Assembly (NCBI RefSeq): GCF_003096715.1
Contig: NZ_QEOL01000003.1
Coordinates: forward strand, 186,001-250,000
DNA from: Paraburkholderia silvatlantica
Lineage (GTDB): Bacteria; Pseudomonadota; Gammaproteobacteria; Burkholderiales; Burkholderiaceae
Direction: 5' to 3'
Length of the DNA stretch: 64,000 nucleotides
A program made the position numbers and the translations under genes. The notes below the pieces were generated by a model, which was given only the letters and a program-made list of their open reading frames with translations, searched no databases and had not been told where the DNA came from. Shown here piece after piece: positions 8,661 through 17,714 of the stretch (its first letter is position 1; every line of letters starts with the position of its first letter).

Positions 8661-10241
8661 TCAATGGCCTCCCGAACCGGCCGCCTTCGCGGGCGAGAAC
8701 AGCAGCGCGAGCGGCGCGAAGGCCAGGCAGAAGCACGCCAGTATGCCGAACACGTCGATATAGGCGAGGATGGCGGCCTGCGAAACGAATGTTTCGTAGA
8801 GGTGGCCGTTCGCCGTCTGCATGGCCTGCGCGAGCGGCGCCCCCGTGCCTTGTATGACGGTTTGCGCCTCGCGCGTGAGCGTGTCCTGATAGTTCTGCGA
8901 AAACGGCGACGTGTGTGCGGAAAGATGCGCCATCCATGCCTGCGAGCGCTCGCGGATCAACGCGGTGGAAACCGAAATGCCGATCGAGCCCGCCACGTTG
9001 CGGAACATCGTGAAAAGCGCGGAGGCGTCGTTGTTGAGTTCCTTCGGCACGGTGAGGTACGCGAGCGTCGTGACGGGCACGAACAGAAAGCCGATGGCGA
9101 GCGACTGCGCGCTGCGCAGCTTCACGAGCGTGAGGTAGTCGATATCGGGCGTGAGCGTGCGTGCGTAGATGAGCGCCACGGTGAGCATGATGAAGCCGGT
9201 CAGCACGAGCATGCGCGTCTGGATGTGCGGCATCAGCCGGCTGACGACGGGAATCTCCATCGTGATGAGCAGCGCGCCCGGCGAAAGCACGAGGCCCGCG
9301 AGGGTGGCGGTGTAGCCGAGCTGCTGCTGTGCGAGCTGCGGAATGATCACGGCGCTGCCATAGAGCACCGCGGCGAATGCGGCGATCATGCAGCAGCCCA
9401 GGGTGAAGTTGCGGTCGCGCAGGCAGCGCAGATCCACGACGGGATGCTTCGCGTAGAGCAGCCGCAAGGTTGCGCCCACGCTGCCGAGCAGCGCGAGCAC
9501 GGCGAAGGTGACGATGAACGGCGACGAAAACCAGTCGTCGTCCTCGCCGCGATCGAGCATGACCTGCAGGCAGCCGAGACCCACGGCGATGAGCCCGATG
9601 CCCCAGAAGTCCGCCGTGCGCCAGTTCATGCGTCGATGCGTCTCGTGTTTCACCCATGGCGGGTCTTCCACGAGCTGGAACACGGCGAGCGTCGTGAGAA
9701 TGCCGACGGGGACGTTGAGCAGGAAGACCCAGCGCCACGAGACGTTGTCGGTGATCCAGCCGCCCAGCGTCGGGCCGAGCACGGGGGCGACGACAATGGC
9801 CACGGCGGAGATCGAAAATGCGCGGCTGCGCTGGCTGGGCTCGAAGGTGTCGAGGATGATGGACTGCTGGTTAGGCTGCAGGCCGCCGCCGAAGAAGCCT
9901 TGCGCCACGCGGAAGATCACGAGCTGGCCGAGGCTCGTGGCGATGCCGCAGAGGAACGAGCACACCGTGAACGCGACGATGCAGAGCATGAAATAGCGCT
10001 TGCGTCCGAGCACGCGGCCGAAGAACGCCGAGATGGGCAGCACGATGCCATTGGCGACGAGGTAGGACGTGAGCACCCAGGTGGCTTCGTCGTAGCTCGC
10101 CGACATCGTGCCCGCGATATGGGGCAGCGCGACGTTCACGATGGTCGTGTCGAGCACCTCCATGAACGCCGCGAGCGTGACCGCGATCGCGATGAGCCAG
10201 GGGTTGCCGGCGGGGCGCCAGTTGCGCTGCGAGTCGCTCAT
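8661..10241 (-). CDS. emrB: DHA2-family multidrug transporter, EmrB-like
   Basis: A 526-residue inner membrane proton-drug antiporter of the major facilitator superfamily with 14 expected membrane segments. Diagnostic motifs are LDTTIVNVALPHIAG (motif D1 of the 14-TMS family) in helix 1, WVLTSYLVANGIVLP in helix 2, GRVLGRKRYF (motif A) and VLGPTLGGWITDNVSWRWVFLLNVPVG (motif C) in helix 5 and after. The start at 10241 (MSDSQRNWRP) leaves 10 bases after the adaptor stop; an ATG at 10262 is an alternative. It works with the EmrA-like adaptor and the NodT outer membrane protein in the same operon. Substrates unknown; uncouplers, fatty acids or aromatic acids are usual. Confidence 0.92.
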   Translation of the reverse strand: MSDSQRNWRPAGNPWLIAIAVTLAAFMEVLDTTIVNVALPHIAGTMSASYDEATWVLTSYLVANGIVLPISAFFGRVLGRKRYFMLCIVAFTVCSFLCGIATSLGQLVIFRVAQGFFGGGLQPNQQSIILDTFEPSQRSRAFSISAVAIVVAPVLGPTLGGWITDNVSWRWVFLLNVPVGILTTLAVFQLVEDPPWVKHETHRRMNWRTADFWGIGLIAVGLGCLQVMLDRGEDDDWFSSPFIVTFAVLALLGSVGATLRLLYAKHPVVDLRCLRDRNFTLGCCMIAAFAAVLYGSAVIIPQLAQQQLGYTATLAGLVLSPGALLITMEIPVVSRLMPHIQTRMLVLTGFIMLTVALIYARTLTPDIDYLTLVKLRSAQSLAIGFLFVPVTTLAYLTVPKELNNDASALFTMFRNVAGSIGISVSTALIRERSQAWMAHLSAHTSPFSQNYQDTLTREAQTVIQGTGAPLAQAMQTANGHLYETFVSQAAILAYIDVFGILACFCLAFAPLALLFSPAKAAGSGGH

Positions 10242-10251
10242 GGCCGCACTC

Positions 10252-11436
10252 TCACTCCGCAAGATAGACCGTAGGCACGACCGAAAGGCCCAGCGGCAGC
10301 GGCCGGTTCCCGGGCAAGCCGCTGTCTATGACGATCTTCACCGGCACGCGCTGCACGATCTTGACGAAGTTGCCCGTTGCGTTCTCGGCGGGGAACGCCG
10401 AAAAGCGCGAGCCGCTGCCGAGCTGGATGCTGTCCACGTGGCCATGCAGTTCCAGCTTCGGGTAGGCGTCCACGCTGATCTTGACCTTGTCGCCCGGACG
10501 CATGCGCGTGAGTTGGGACTCCTTGAAATTGGCGGTGATCCACATTTGCGGCGTGACGATGGTAAAGAGCGACGCGCCCGCCTGGAGGAACGTGCCGTAC
10601 TGCACGTTGCGGCGCGTGACCCAGCCGTCGGAGGGCGCGCGCATATCGCACCATGCGAGGTTCAATTCTGCCGTGTCGAGTTGCGCCTCGGCCTGCGCGA
10701 CCTGTTCGCGTCGCGCTTCCACGGCGGCCACGGCCTGGCGGATTTGCTGCGGCACGAGGCTCGCCGTCTTCAGTTGCGCGCGGGCGCTCATGACGCCGGC
10801 GTGCGAAACGCGCTGCTGGTTGTTGGCCGTGTCGATGTTCTGCTGCGTGGTCGCGCGAGGATCGACGCCGTGCTGGCGTTCGTAGTCGGCTTGCGCGCGG
10901 GCGTAGTTCGCGCTGGCGGTTTCGATCTGCGCACGCGCCTCGTCGTACTGCGCGGGGAACTGCACGCGCGCGATGTCGAGCTGCGCCTGCGCGGAAAGCA
11001 ACTGGGCCTTCGCGAGGCCCAGCTGCGCACGCGCCTCGTCGGCCTGGGCCGCATAGTCGCGCCGGTCGATCTGAACCATAAGTTCGCCTTTGTGCACATA
11101 GACGTTGTCGTCGACGTTGAGTTGCGTCACGTAGCCCGACACCTTCGGGGCGATGGTGATGGCGTTGCCGTCGGTATAGGCGTCGTCGGTGCTGACCTCG
11201 TTGCGCGTGACGAACCACCAGACAAGCGCGCCGACGGCGATGACGAGCAGCACGACGCCGATCACGACGAGCGGCTTCTTGCCGGGTCGCTTGCGGCCCT
11301 GTTTGCCGTTCTTTTCGCTGCCTTGCGCGCCGTTCTTCGCGCTATTCCTCGATTTCGCGGCGTCCGTTCGGCGCGGTCTGCCCCGATGCGCGCGCGACCA
11401 CGCGCCTACGCCGCCTGTTCCTTCTGGTTCAGCCAT
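10252..11436 (-). CDS. emrA: EmrA/HlyD-family periplasmic adaptor
   Basis: A 394-residue membrane fusion protein. A basic cytoplasmic tail (residues 1-53) precedes one membrane helix (PLVVIGVVLLVIAVGALVWWF), then the biotinyl-lipoyl half VSTDDAYTDGNAITIAPKVSGYV, a long alpha-hairpin rich in Ala/Gln, and the second lipoyl half LAWCDMRAPSDGWVTRR with the beta-barrel domain after it. VSTDDAY is the classic EmrA signature. First gene of an emrA-emrB-outer membrane factor operon, transcribed divergently from the thiamine-diphosphate enzyme gene with a 254-base shared upstream region. No MarR-type regulator is adjacent, so control is not evident. Confidence 0.92.
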   Translation of the reverse strand: MAEPEGTGGVGAWSRAHRGRPRRTDAAKSRNSAKNGAQGSEKNGKQGRKRPGKKPLVVIGVVLLVIAVGALVWWFVTRNEVSTDDAYTDGNAITIAPKVSGYVTQLNVDDNVYVHKGELMVQIDRRDYAAQADEARAQLGLAKAQLLSAQAQLDIARVQFPAQYDEARAQIETASANYARAQADYERQHGVDPRATTQQNIDTANNQQRVSHAGVMSARAQLKTASLVPQQIRQAVAAVEARREQVAQAEAQLDTAELNLAWCDMRAPSDGWVTRRNVQYGTFLQAGASLFTIVTPQMWITANFKESQLTRMRPGDKVKISVDAYPKLELHGHVDSIQLGSGSRFSAFPAENATGNFVKIVQRVPVKIVIDSGLPGNRPLPLGLSVVPTVYLAE

Positions 11437-11690
11437 GCGCAGTTCCTGGTTCGCCGGTGATATCGGCTGAATAGGGGAAGGTATTCATACGGATGCCGGT
11501 GGATTCCATGTCCTCGGAAAAGGCAATCTGCCCGCTCAGAGCAATCGCTATGCCCGTGCTGAGGGTGTCGCATGAAAGGGAACGTGCGCCGAGGCAGAAA
11601 CGCCGCGCTCCTCTCCCGGCTCCAGGTTCGACGTTTGCGCGGGACGCCAGCACGGCAAATAAATCGGACCATCCACAAGGAGAACGGCAC

Positions 11691-13487
11691 ATGGCGACGA
11701 CCACGGTGAGCGACTTCATCATCGAGCGGCTGCACGAATGGGGCGTGCGGCGCATCTACGGCTATCCTGGCGACGGCATCAACGGCATGTTCGGCGCGCT
11801 GCAGCGCGCGCACGGCAAGATCGAATTCGTTCAGGCGCGCCACGAGGAAATGGCCGCTTTCATGGCGAGCGCGCATGCCAAGTTCACGGGCGAGCTGGGC
11901 GTATGCATCGCCACCTCGGGGCCGGGGGCGGCGCACCTGCTCACGGGGCTCTATGACGCGCGGCTCGACCATATGCCCGTGCTCGCCATAGCGGGCCAGC
12001 AGGCGCGCGCCGCGCTCGGCGCGCACTATCAGCAGGAACTCGACCTCGTCTCCATGTTCAAGGACGTGGCGGGCGCATACGTGCAGCAGCCGAGCGTGCC
12101 CGCGCAGGTGCGCCACGTGGTGGACCGCGCGGTGCGCATTGCGCTGTCGCGGCGCACGGTCACGGCCATGGTGCTGCCCAACGACTTGCAGGAACTCGAA
12201 TACGAGCCGCCCGCGCGCAAGCACGGCACGGCGCATTCCGGCGTGGGCTACAGCGCGCCCGAGGTGGTGCCGCGCGAGGCAGACCTCAAGCGCGCGGCCG
12301 GGGTGCTCAACGCGGGCAATCGGGTGGCGATACTCGTCGGCGCAGGGGCGATGCACGCCGGCGACGAGGTGGTCGCCGTGGCCGAGCGCCTGCACGCGGG
12401 TATCGCGAAAGCGCTGCTCGGCAAGGCCGCGGTGCCCGACGACATTCCATGGGTGACGGGCAGCATCGGCCTGCTCGGCACCAGGCCGACCGACGAGATG
12501 ATGTCCTCCTGCGACACCTTGCTGATGATCGGTTCCGGCTTCCCGTATGCGGAATTCCTGCCGAAGGAAGGCGACGCGCGCGCGGTGCAGATCGACATCG
12601 ACGCGGGCATGCTCAGCGTGCGCTACCCGATGGAGGTGAGCCTCGTGGGCGACAGCGCGGCCACGCTGCGCGCACTCTTGCCGCTGCTCGAGCAGAAGAA
12701 CGCCGCGAGCTGGCGCAACCGCCTCATCCATGCGGGCGAGCGCTGGCAGCGCGTGCTCGAGGACCGCGCGCACGCGGCGACGAGCGGCAGGGTGAATCCG
12801 CAGCGCGTGGTGACCGAGTTGTCGCCGCGCCTGCCCGATGGCGCGATCGTCACGAGCGACTCGGGCTCGTGCGCGAACTGGTATGCACGCGACCTCAAGA
12901 TCCGGCGCGGCATGATGTGCTCGCTGTCGGGCGGGCTCGCCTCGATGGGGGCGGCGGCGGTTCCTTACGCCATCGCGGCAAAGTTCGCCCATCCCGGGCG
13001 GCCCGTGATCGCACTCGTGGGCGACGGCGCCATGCAGATGAACAACATGGCCGAACTCGTGACCGTGGCGAAGTACTGGCGCCAGTGGGCGAGCCCCCGC
13101 TGGATCTGTTGCGTGTTCAACAACGAGGACCTGAATCAGGTCACATGGGAGCAGCGCGTGATGCAGGGCGACGCGAAATTCGAAGCCTCGCAGGACATTC
13201 CCGACGTGCCGTATCACCGTTTTGCGGAGCTGGTGGGTCTCACGGGCATCTACGTGGACGACGCGGAGCAACTGGGCGACGCCTGGGAGCAGGCGCTCGC
13301 GTCGGCGCGCCCCGTGGTGCTCGAAGTGAAGACCGATCCCGGCGTGCCGCCGCTGCCGCCGCATGTGACGATCGAGCAGGCGCGTCATTTCGCGCGCGCG
13401 CTCATGCAAGGCGATCCGGACCAGGGCGGCATGATTGCCAACACGGCGCGCCAGGTGATGGCGAGCGTCATGCCTGGCAGGAAATGA
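11691..13487 (+). CDS. Thiamine-diphosphate enzyme, pyruvate oxidase/acetolactate synthase-like
   Basis: A 598-residue ThDP-dependent enzyme of the PoxB/IlvB group. The N-terminal pyrimidine-binding domain has the catalytic Glu in FVQARHEEMAAFMA and the SGPGAAHLLTGLYDA motif. The central FAD/DHAP-synthase-like domain follows (AILVGAGAMHAGDEV). The C-terminal domain carries the ThDP-binding GDG...NN motif (GDGAMQMNNMAELVTVAKYW to FNNEDLNQVTWEQ). The start at 11691 was chosen for its strong ribosome binding site AAGGAG at 11677-11682. Close relatives are annotated as pyruvate dehydrogenase (cytochrome) or simply TPP-requiring enzyme. The lack of a clear C-terminal membrane-binding helix makes quinone-linked pyruvate oxidase only one option. 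Monocistronic. Confidence 0.85.
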   Translation: MATTTVSDFIIERLHEWGVRRIYGYPGDGINGMFGALQRAHGKIEFVQARHEEMAAFMASAHAKFTGELGVCIATSGPGAAHLLTGLYDARLDHMPVLAIAGQQARAALGAHYQQELDLVSMFKDVAGAYVQQPSVPAQVRHVVDRAVRIALSRRTVTAMVLPNDLQELEYEPPARKHGTAHSGVGYSAPEVVPREADLKRAAGVLNAGNRVAILVGAGAMHAGDEVVAVAERLHAGIAKALLGKAAVPDDIPWVTGSIGLLGTRPTDEMMSSCDTLLMIGSGFPYAEFLPKEGDARAVQIDIDAGMLSVRYPMEVSLVGDSAATLRALLPLLEQKNAASWRNRLIHAGERWQRVLEDRAHAATSGRVNPQRVVTELSPRLPDGAIVTSDSGSCANWYARDLKIRRGMMCSLSGGLASMGAAAVPYAIAAKFAHPGRPVIALVGDGAMQMNNMAELVTVAKYWRQWASPRWICCVFNNEDLNQVTWEQRVMQGDAKFEASQDIPDVPYHRFAELVGLTGIYVDDAEQLGDAWEQALASARPVVLEVKTDPGVPPLPPHVTIEQARHFARALMQGDPDQGGMIANTARQVMASVMPGRK

Positions 13488-13814
13488 TGCGCGCGCAAGG
13501 CTTCGAGCGACTCGCCGGGGCGCATCCGCGCGGCAAGCTCGTGGTGATGCGTCAGTGGCGCGATGCGCTTTGATTTTTCGCGCGCGCGCTGCGGGGATAC
13601 GGCGTTGCAGGCCGAGAGCGCGCGGCGCACGCGTTTCAAGCCTTACGCGTAATTGATGCAAGCCGGCGTGCAGCCGGCGACCACCAAAAAGAAGCTGCGA
13701 AGCCCGCGCAAAGGGACGCGCCCTCTTTGGGTCTGCCAACCTTTCGGGAATCCGAAGTGCTGGCGCAGGTCTTGATCGCGCCTATCCGCGCGCGGGTGGC
13801 GCCAGCGTCCATGA
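13488..13814. other. Gene-free stretch before the broken GH15 gene
   Basis: About 330 bases between the ThDP enzyme and the first recognisable GH15 codons. Short open frames here have no family resemblance. No convincing terminator, promoter or repeat was seen. It may be what is left after the deletion that removed the 5' part of the GH15 gene. Confidence 0.4.
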
Positions 13815-14996
13815 CCCACACAACTCTCAGAGGGCGCGCACGGCAGCGCGCGCGTGATCGACTTCATGGCGGCCGATAGCGTTCAGGCGTGCATCATGCG
13901 CATCGTCGAAGGCACGCACGGCAGTATGGATATGCACATGATCGTGCAGCCGCGACGCGCCGATGGACCCGCTGCGCGAGCCGCGATAGACACAAGCGGC
14001 GCGGCGACAGTGCACGCCGCAGGTGGCCCGCTGATGTTGCGCGCCGATGTGCCGTTGCGCGTTCACGCGCAGGCGCTCGAAGCCGCGTTCACCGGGCGCC
14101 CACGCGAGCGCCTCGTTTTCACGCTATCCCAGGGCGAGGGCGCAGGCGTCGATCCGGCATCCGCCGTCACGGCGCTGCACGACACGCAGCGTCACTGACG
14201 CCGCTGGATCGGCCACTTCGACAACGCGCGCACGCTCTGGCCGCAAGCGGTGCGGCGTTCGCTGCTCACGCTCCATGCCCTCGTCTACCGTCCGACGGGC
14301 GCGATGATCGCTGCGCCCACCACGTCTTTGCCCGAGGCGCCGGGCGGCGAACTCAACTGGGACTATCGCTATTGCTGGCTGCGCGACGCGAGCTTCGCGC
14401 TGGAAGCGCTGCTCGAAGCGGGCTTTCACGACGAAGCGCGCGCCTGGCGCGACTGGCTGCTGCGCACGATCGGCCACGCGCGCGGACGCATTCACGTCAT
14501 GTATTGCGTCGCTGGCAGCCACGTGCCGAACGAACGCGAGGTCGGACGCTTCGCGGGCTGGCAGGGCGCGCGGCCTGTGCGCTTCGGCAATGCGGCGTGC
14601 ACGCAGTATCAGCCGGATGTGTTCGGCGAGGCGTTCGATTGCCTCTATCTCACGCGCCGCGCGGGAATCGTTGCGGCGCAGGAGGAAGCCGAACTCGAAG
14701 CGCGCCTGATCGGCTGGCTGCTCGATCATGGCGGGAAGCCGGGCTCGGGAATCTGGGAGACGCGGGGCCGCGCGCGCCACTACACGCTCTCGCTGCGCGG
14801 CGACGAGGACGAGGCCATCGCGCAGTTCGAGCGCGTGCTCGCCGTGGCCAACGACGTCGGTTTGCTCGCCGAAGAATACGACGTGGGCAAAGAGCGGCTG
14901 GCGGGAAATTTTCCGCAGGCGCTCAGTCATCTGGCCGTGGTCAAGACGGCGATGCTGCTGAGCGGATCGGCGCAAGGCCATCGCCGCGCCAGGTGA
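13815..14996 (+). pseudogene. Broken GH15 glucoamylase/trehalase-like gene
   Basis: One frame with three lesions encodes parts of a glycoside hydrolase family 15 protein, usually about 600 residues (cytosolic trehalase or glucoamylase-like). The N-terminal beta-sandwich domain is cut: similarity begins only at EGAHGSARVIDFMA. A TGA at 14196-14198 interrupts the frame where relatives have Trp (context DTQRH*RRWIGHFDN), consistent with a TGG to TGA change. The catalytic domain then resumes in the same frame with APTTSLPEAPGGELNWDYRYCWLRDASF. Finally RARHYTLS jumps directly to LRGDEDEAIAQFERVLAVANDVGLLAEEYD, removing about 150 codons including the region of the catalytic base. A functional enzyme is very unlikely. 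Confidence 0.85.
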
Positions 14997-15021
14997 GCCG
15001 GCGCGAGCACAACGCCCAGGC

Positions 15022-15759
15022 TCATCGCTCGATGGACCACGACGCTTCTTCGTGCACCCGCGCCACGAGCGAAGTGAGTGCGGTTTCGACCGCGTCGTCA
15101 CCGGGGAGAGCCTGCCAGCGCACTTCGAACGAAGCGTCGAGTCGCTGGTGCGATGCCGTTTCCGCCGTGCGATGCGTGACACCGAGCAGCACCACGCGCG
15201 CCCGGCTTCCGCGCAACGCTTCGTCGATCAGCTTGCGGGCGTCGTTGCCGGCATCGTGGCCCAGCGTGATATGGGCGCGTCTGCCGCGCGGCAGGCGATG
15301 TTCGACGTGCTCCACCGTATGCAGCACGACGAGGCCGAGCAAGGTGCCCGCAATGGCGAGCACGTACTGGCCGCCGCCTGCGCAAAGCCCGATCACCGTG
15401 ACGTACCACATGGTCGCCGCGGTGGTGACGCCTTGCACGAGTCCATCCTTTCTCAGGATCGACCCCGCGCCGATGAAACCCATGCCGGAGAGAATGCCGA
15501 GCGGCAGCCGCATCAGGTCGAGCGTCACGAAGGAATCCTGAGGTTTTCCATGCAGCACGAGCAGCACGTTCACCTGAAGCATGGCGAGGCAGGCGGCAAG
15601 GCAGACGAGCAAGGTCGTGCGCAACCCGGCCGCGTTGCCCGACTCACCGCGATTCAGGCCGATCAGCGCGCCGGCCGCGATTGCCACGACGAGCCGCCCC
15701 GCGAAATCGGGCCAGGTGACGACGAGCGGCATCGGATTCATGAGGGCGGCGGGATTCAT
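15022..15759 (-). CDS. MgtC/SapB family membrane protein
   Basis: A 245-residue inner membrane protein. The N-terminal domain has the MgtC hallmarks: AIAAGALIGLNRGESGNAAGLRTTLLVCLAACLAM, then LGILSGMGFIGAGSILRKDG and GVTTAATMWYVTVIGLCAGGGQYVLAIAGTLLGLVVL, giving four to five membrane helices. The C-terminal soluble domain of about 80 residues is ACT-like in larger members. MgtC relatives affect magnesium-limited growth and, in pathogens, survival in macrophages by inhibiting the F-type ATP synthase; whether that applies here is unknown. The start at 15759 (MNPAALMNP) was preferred over 15798. It stands alone, convergent with the broken GH15 gene. Confidence 0.88.
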   Translation of the reverse strand: MNPAALMNPMPLVVTWPDFAGRLVVAIAAGALIGLNRGESGNAAGLRTTLLVCLAACLAMLQVNVLLVLHGKPQDSFVTLDLMRLPLGILSGMGFIGAGSILRKDGLVQGVTTAATMWYVTVIGLCAGGGQYVLAIAGTLLGLVVLHTVEHVEHRLPRGRRAHITLGHDAGNDARKLIDEALRGSRARVVLLGVTHRTAETASHQRLDASFEVRWQALPGDDAVETALTSLVARVHEEASWSIER

Positions 15760-15931
15760 TGCGGGCTTGGGGCCATAGTGACGCACAGGTGAGCGCAAGC
15801 GGTATGCCTTTGCGCTGCGGCGCCCGCCGGTGCCGGTGGCACACCGTGTGCGCTACGAAGGGCTCGCGCGCGGGTGGTTTTCGGCACGGCCGCCCGTACT
15901 TCCATCCAGACAATGATGAGGAAAGCCAACC

Positions 15932-16231
15932 ATGAAGCCACGACACTATTTCATTTCTGCACTGGCGGGCGTGACGCTTGCCGTATCGAGCCTCGCGCTC
16001 GCGCAGGGTTCTGGCGGCGGCAGCAGCAGCACGAATCCGGGTGCCGCGACCGGTGGCGCGAGCGGAGTGTACCCGGCGCAGACCCAGGGCGTTGAACAGA
16101 ATCCGTCCGCGACGGGCACGATGCACAAGTCTGCGCATCACAATAAGCACACGAAGAAGATGTCCAAACAGATGAACGACACGACCAACACCCCGGGTGC
16201 GGACGCAAGCAGCGACACCAAGGGGCAATAA
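15932..16231 (+). CDS. Small exported protein of unknown function
   Basis: A 99-residue protein. Residues 1-25 are a clear signal peptide ending ALA (MKPRHYFISALAGVTLAVSS, then LALAQ). The mature part is hydrophilic and low in complexity, with Gly/Ser-rich, His/Lys-rich (HKSAHHNKHTKK) and Asn/Thr/Asp-rich stretches, and is probably unstructured in the periplasm. No family is recognised. It is preceded by a purine-rich stretch (GAGGAAAG) about 6 bases before the ATG. Monocistronic between divergent mgtC and the convergent cytochrome gene. Confidence 0.75.
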   Translation: MKPRHYFISALAGVTLAVSSLALAQGSGGGSSSTNPGAATGGASGVYPAQTQGVEQNPSATGTMHKSAHHNKHTKKMSKQMNDTTNTPGADASSDTKGQ

Positions 16232-16301
16232 GCCCGTCAGCCCCGACCTGCATGGCGCACGGCCGTTCCCAACCGCACGCCATGGTCTTGCCAGGGCGCA
16301 G

Positions 16302-17714
16302 TCAACGGTGGATCGCCTCGCGCAGTCGCGTCACTTCGGCGGGCGCGATCGGCGCGGCGTTGTTGCCCCACGCGCCGCGCACGAAGCTCGCCACCTGGGC
16401 AATCTCGCTGTCCGTGAACTGCGTGCGGAACGCGGGCATCTTGCGCGGCGTGCCGCCGTTGCCGGTTTGCGGACTCTGGCTGCCTTCGACGATGAGGCGC
16501 AGCACGCTCGTCGCGTCGGACGAGAGCGCGAGCGAGCTGCCCGCAAGCGGCGGCGCCTTGTCGGGTTTGCCGGCGCCGTTCGCGCCGTGGCATTTCGCGC
16601 AGTACGAAAGATAGAGTCCCGCGCCAGGCCGCTCCGGCGTGCCGTCGTGCAGCGCCGCCATGGTCGAGGCGCGCGCGGCGGCGGATTCGGCATACTGGCC
16701 GCTCGCCTCGCGTGCAGGCAGCGACTTCAGATAGGCGGCGATGGCGAGCAGATCGTCGTCACCCAGGTATTGCGTGCTCGCGCCCACCACAGGCGCCATG
16801 GCGCCGAACGCATAGGCGCGATCGTTGTGGCCGTCGCGCAGGAACGCGGCAATGTCGCCGGCGCTCCAGCGGCCCAGACCGCTGCCGGGGTCGCCCGTGA
16901 GATTCGGCGCGTACCAGTGGTCGGTCACGCCGCCCGTCAGATAGAGCGGGCTTTGCGTGTAGCCCATTTCGTTGTAGGCGGGCCCGCGCGGCGTGTGGCA
17001 CGCGCCGCAGTGGCCGAGTCCCTGCACGAGCCACGCGCCGCGGTTCCACTGCGCGGAGTGCGCCGGGTCCGGCTCGAAGCGGCCATGTCGGGCGAACGCG
17101 AGACGCCAGAACAGCGTCACCCAGCGCTGGTTGAAGGGGAACGGCAGACGGGTTGGCGGCGCGGCGTTCGGTACGGGCTTCACGCCATACATGAAGTACT
17201 GGTAGAGCGCGTTCACGTCGCTTGCGTGGAGCGCCGCGAACGACGGATAAGGCATCGCCGGATAGAGCCGCTTGCCGTCGCGCGCCACGCCGCGCTGTAA
17301 GGCCGCGGCGAACTGCGCGGGCGTGTACTCGCCGATGCCGTGAACCGGGTCGGGCGTGATGTTGCTCGCGTAGATGGGGCCGAACGGCGCGCGCTGCGGC
17401 GTGTCGATGGCGGCGCTTTCGCGCCACGTACGGCGCGCCAGCAGCGCGCCGGTGAGCGCAAGCGCGAACGCGCCGGCGCAGGCGAGCGCAAGCGTCCAGT
17501 GCACGACCGGCCAGGGCTCGCCATTGCGTTGCGGGACGCCACCCGCGCATGCGGTGGCCGCGAGCGTCTGGCAAAACAGGACGTGTGCTGCCCAGATGGC
17601 CGGCACACCGACAATGCCGTACCACACGGCAACATGTTGCCGCAGCGTGGGCCGCGTGCGCGCGGGAACGGGCGCTGGCGGGGCCGGTGGCGCGGGAGCG
17701 GCGGGTGGCATCAT
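16302..17714 (-). CDS. Chimeric membrane/cytochrome c protein, first heme site lost
   Basis: A 470-residue frame that looks like an in-frame fusion of two genes. Residues about 1-105 hold two membrane helices (VAVWYGIVGVPAIWAAHVLF and HWTLALACAGAFALALTGALL), resembling the small membrane protein encoded after subunit III in related oxidase operons. From residue about 115 the sequence is an alcohol-dehydrogenase-type cytochrome c subunit, entering at PFGPIYASNITPDP. In that family three CxxCH heme sites are normal; here only CGACH and CAKCH remain, because the part with the first site is missing at the junction. The start ATGATG at 17714 overlaps the subunit III stop. Whether a protein is made and matured is uncertain, but the frame is intact. 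Confidence 0.65.
   Translation of the reverse strand: MMPPAAPAPPAPPAPVPARTRPTLRQHVAVWYGIVGVPAIWAAHVLFCQTLAATACAGGVPQRNGEPWPVVHWTLALACAGAFALALTGALLARRTWRESAAIDTPQRAPFGPIYASNITPDPVHGIGEYTPAQFAAALQRGVARDGKRLYPAMPYPSFAALHASDVNALYQYFMYGVKPVPNAAPPTRLPFPFNQRWVTLFWRLAFARHGRFEPDPAHSAQWNRGAWLVQGLGHCGACHTPRGPAYNEMGYTQSPLYLTGGVTDHWYAPNLTGDPGSGLGRWSAGDIAAFLRDGHNDRAYAFGAMAPVVGASTQYLGDDDLLAIAAYLKSLPAREASGQYAESAAARASTMAALHDGTPERPGAGLYLSYCAKCHGANGAGKPDKAPPLAGSSLALSSDATSVLRLIVEGSQSPQTGNGGTPRKMPAFRTQFTDSEIAQVASFVRGAWGNNAAPIAPAEVTRLREAIHR

Noticed and set aside
11493..11690. A longer N-terminus for the ThDP enzyme
   Set aside because: The extra 66 codons are not family-like, and a strong AAGGAG site directly precedes the ATG at 11691.
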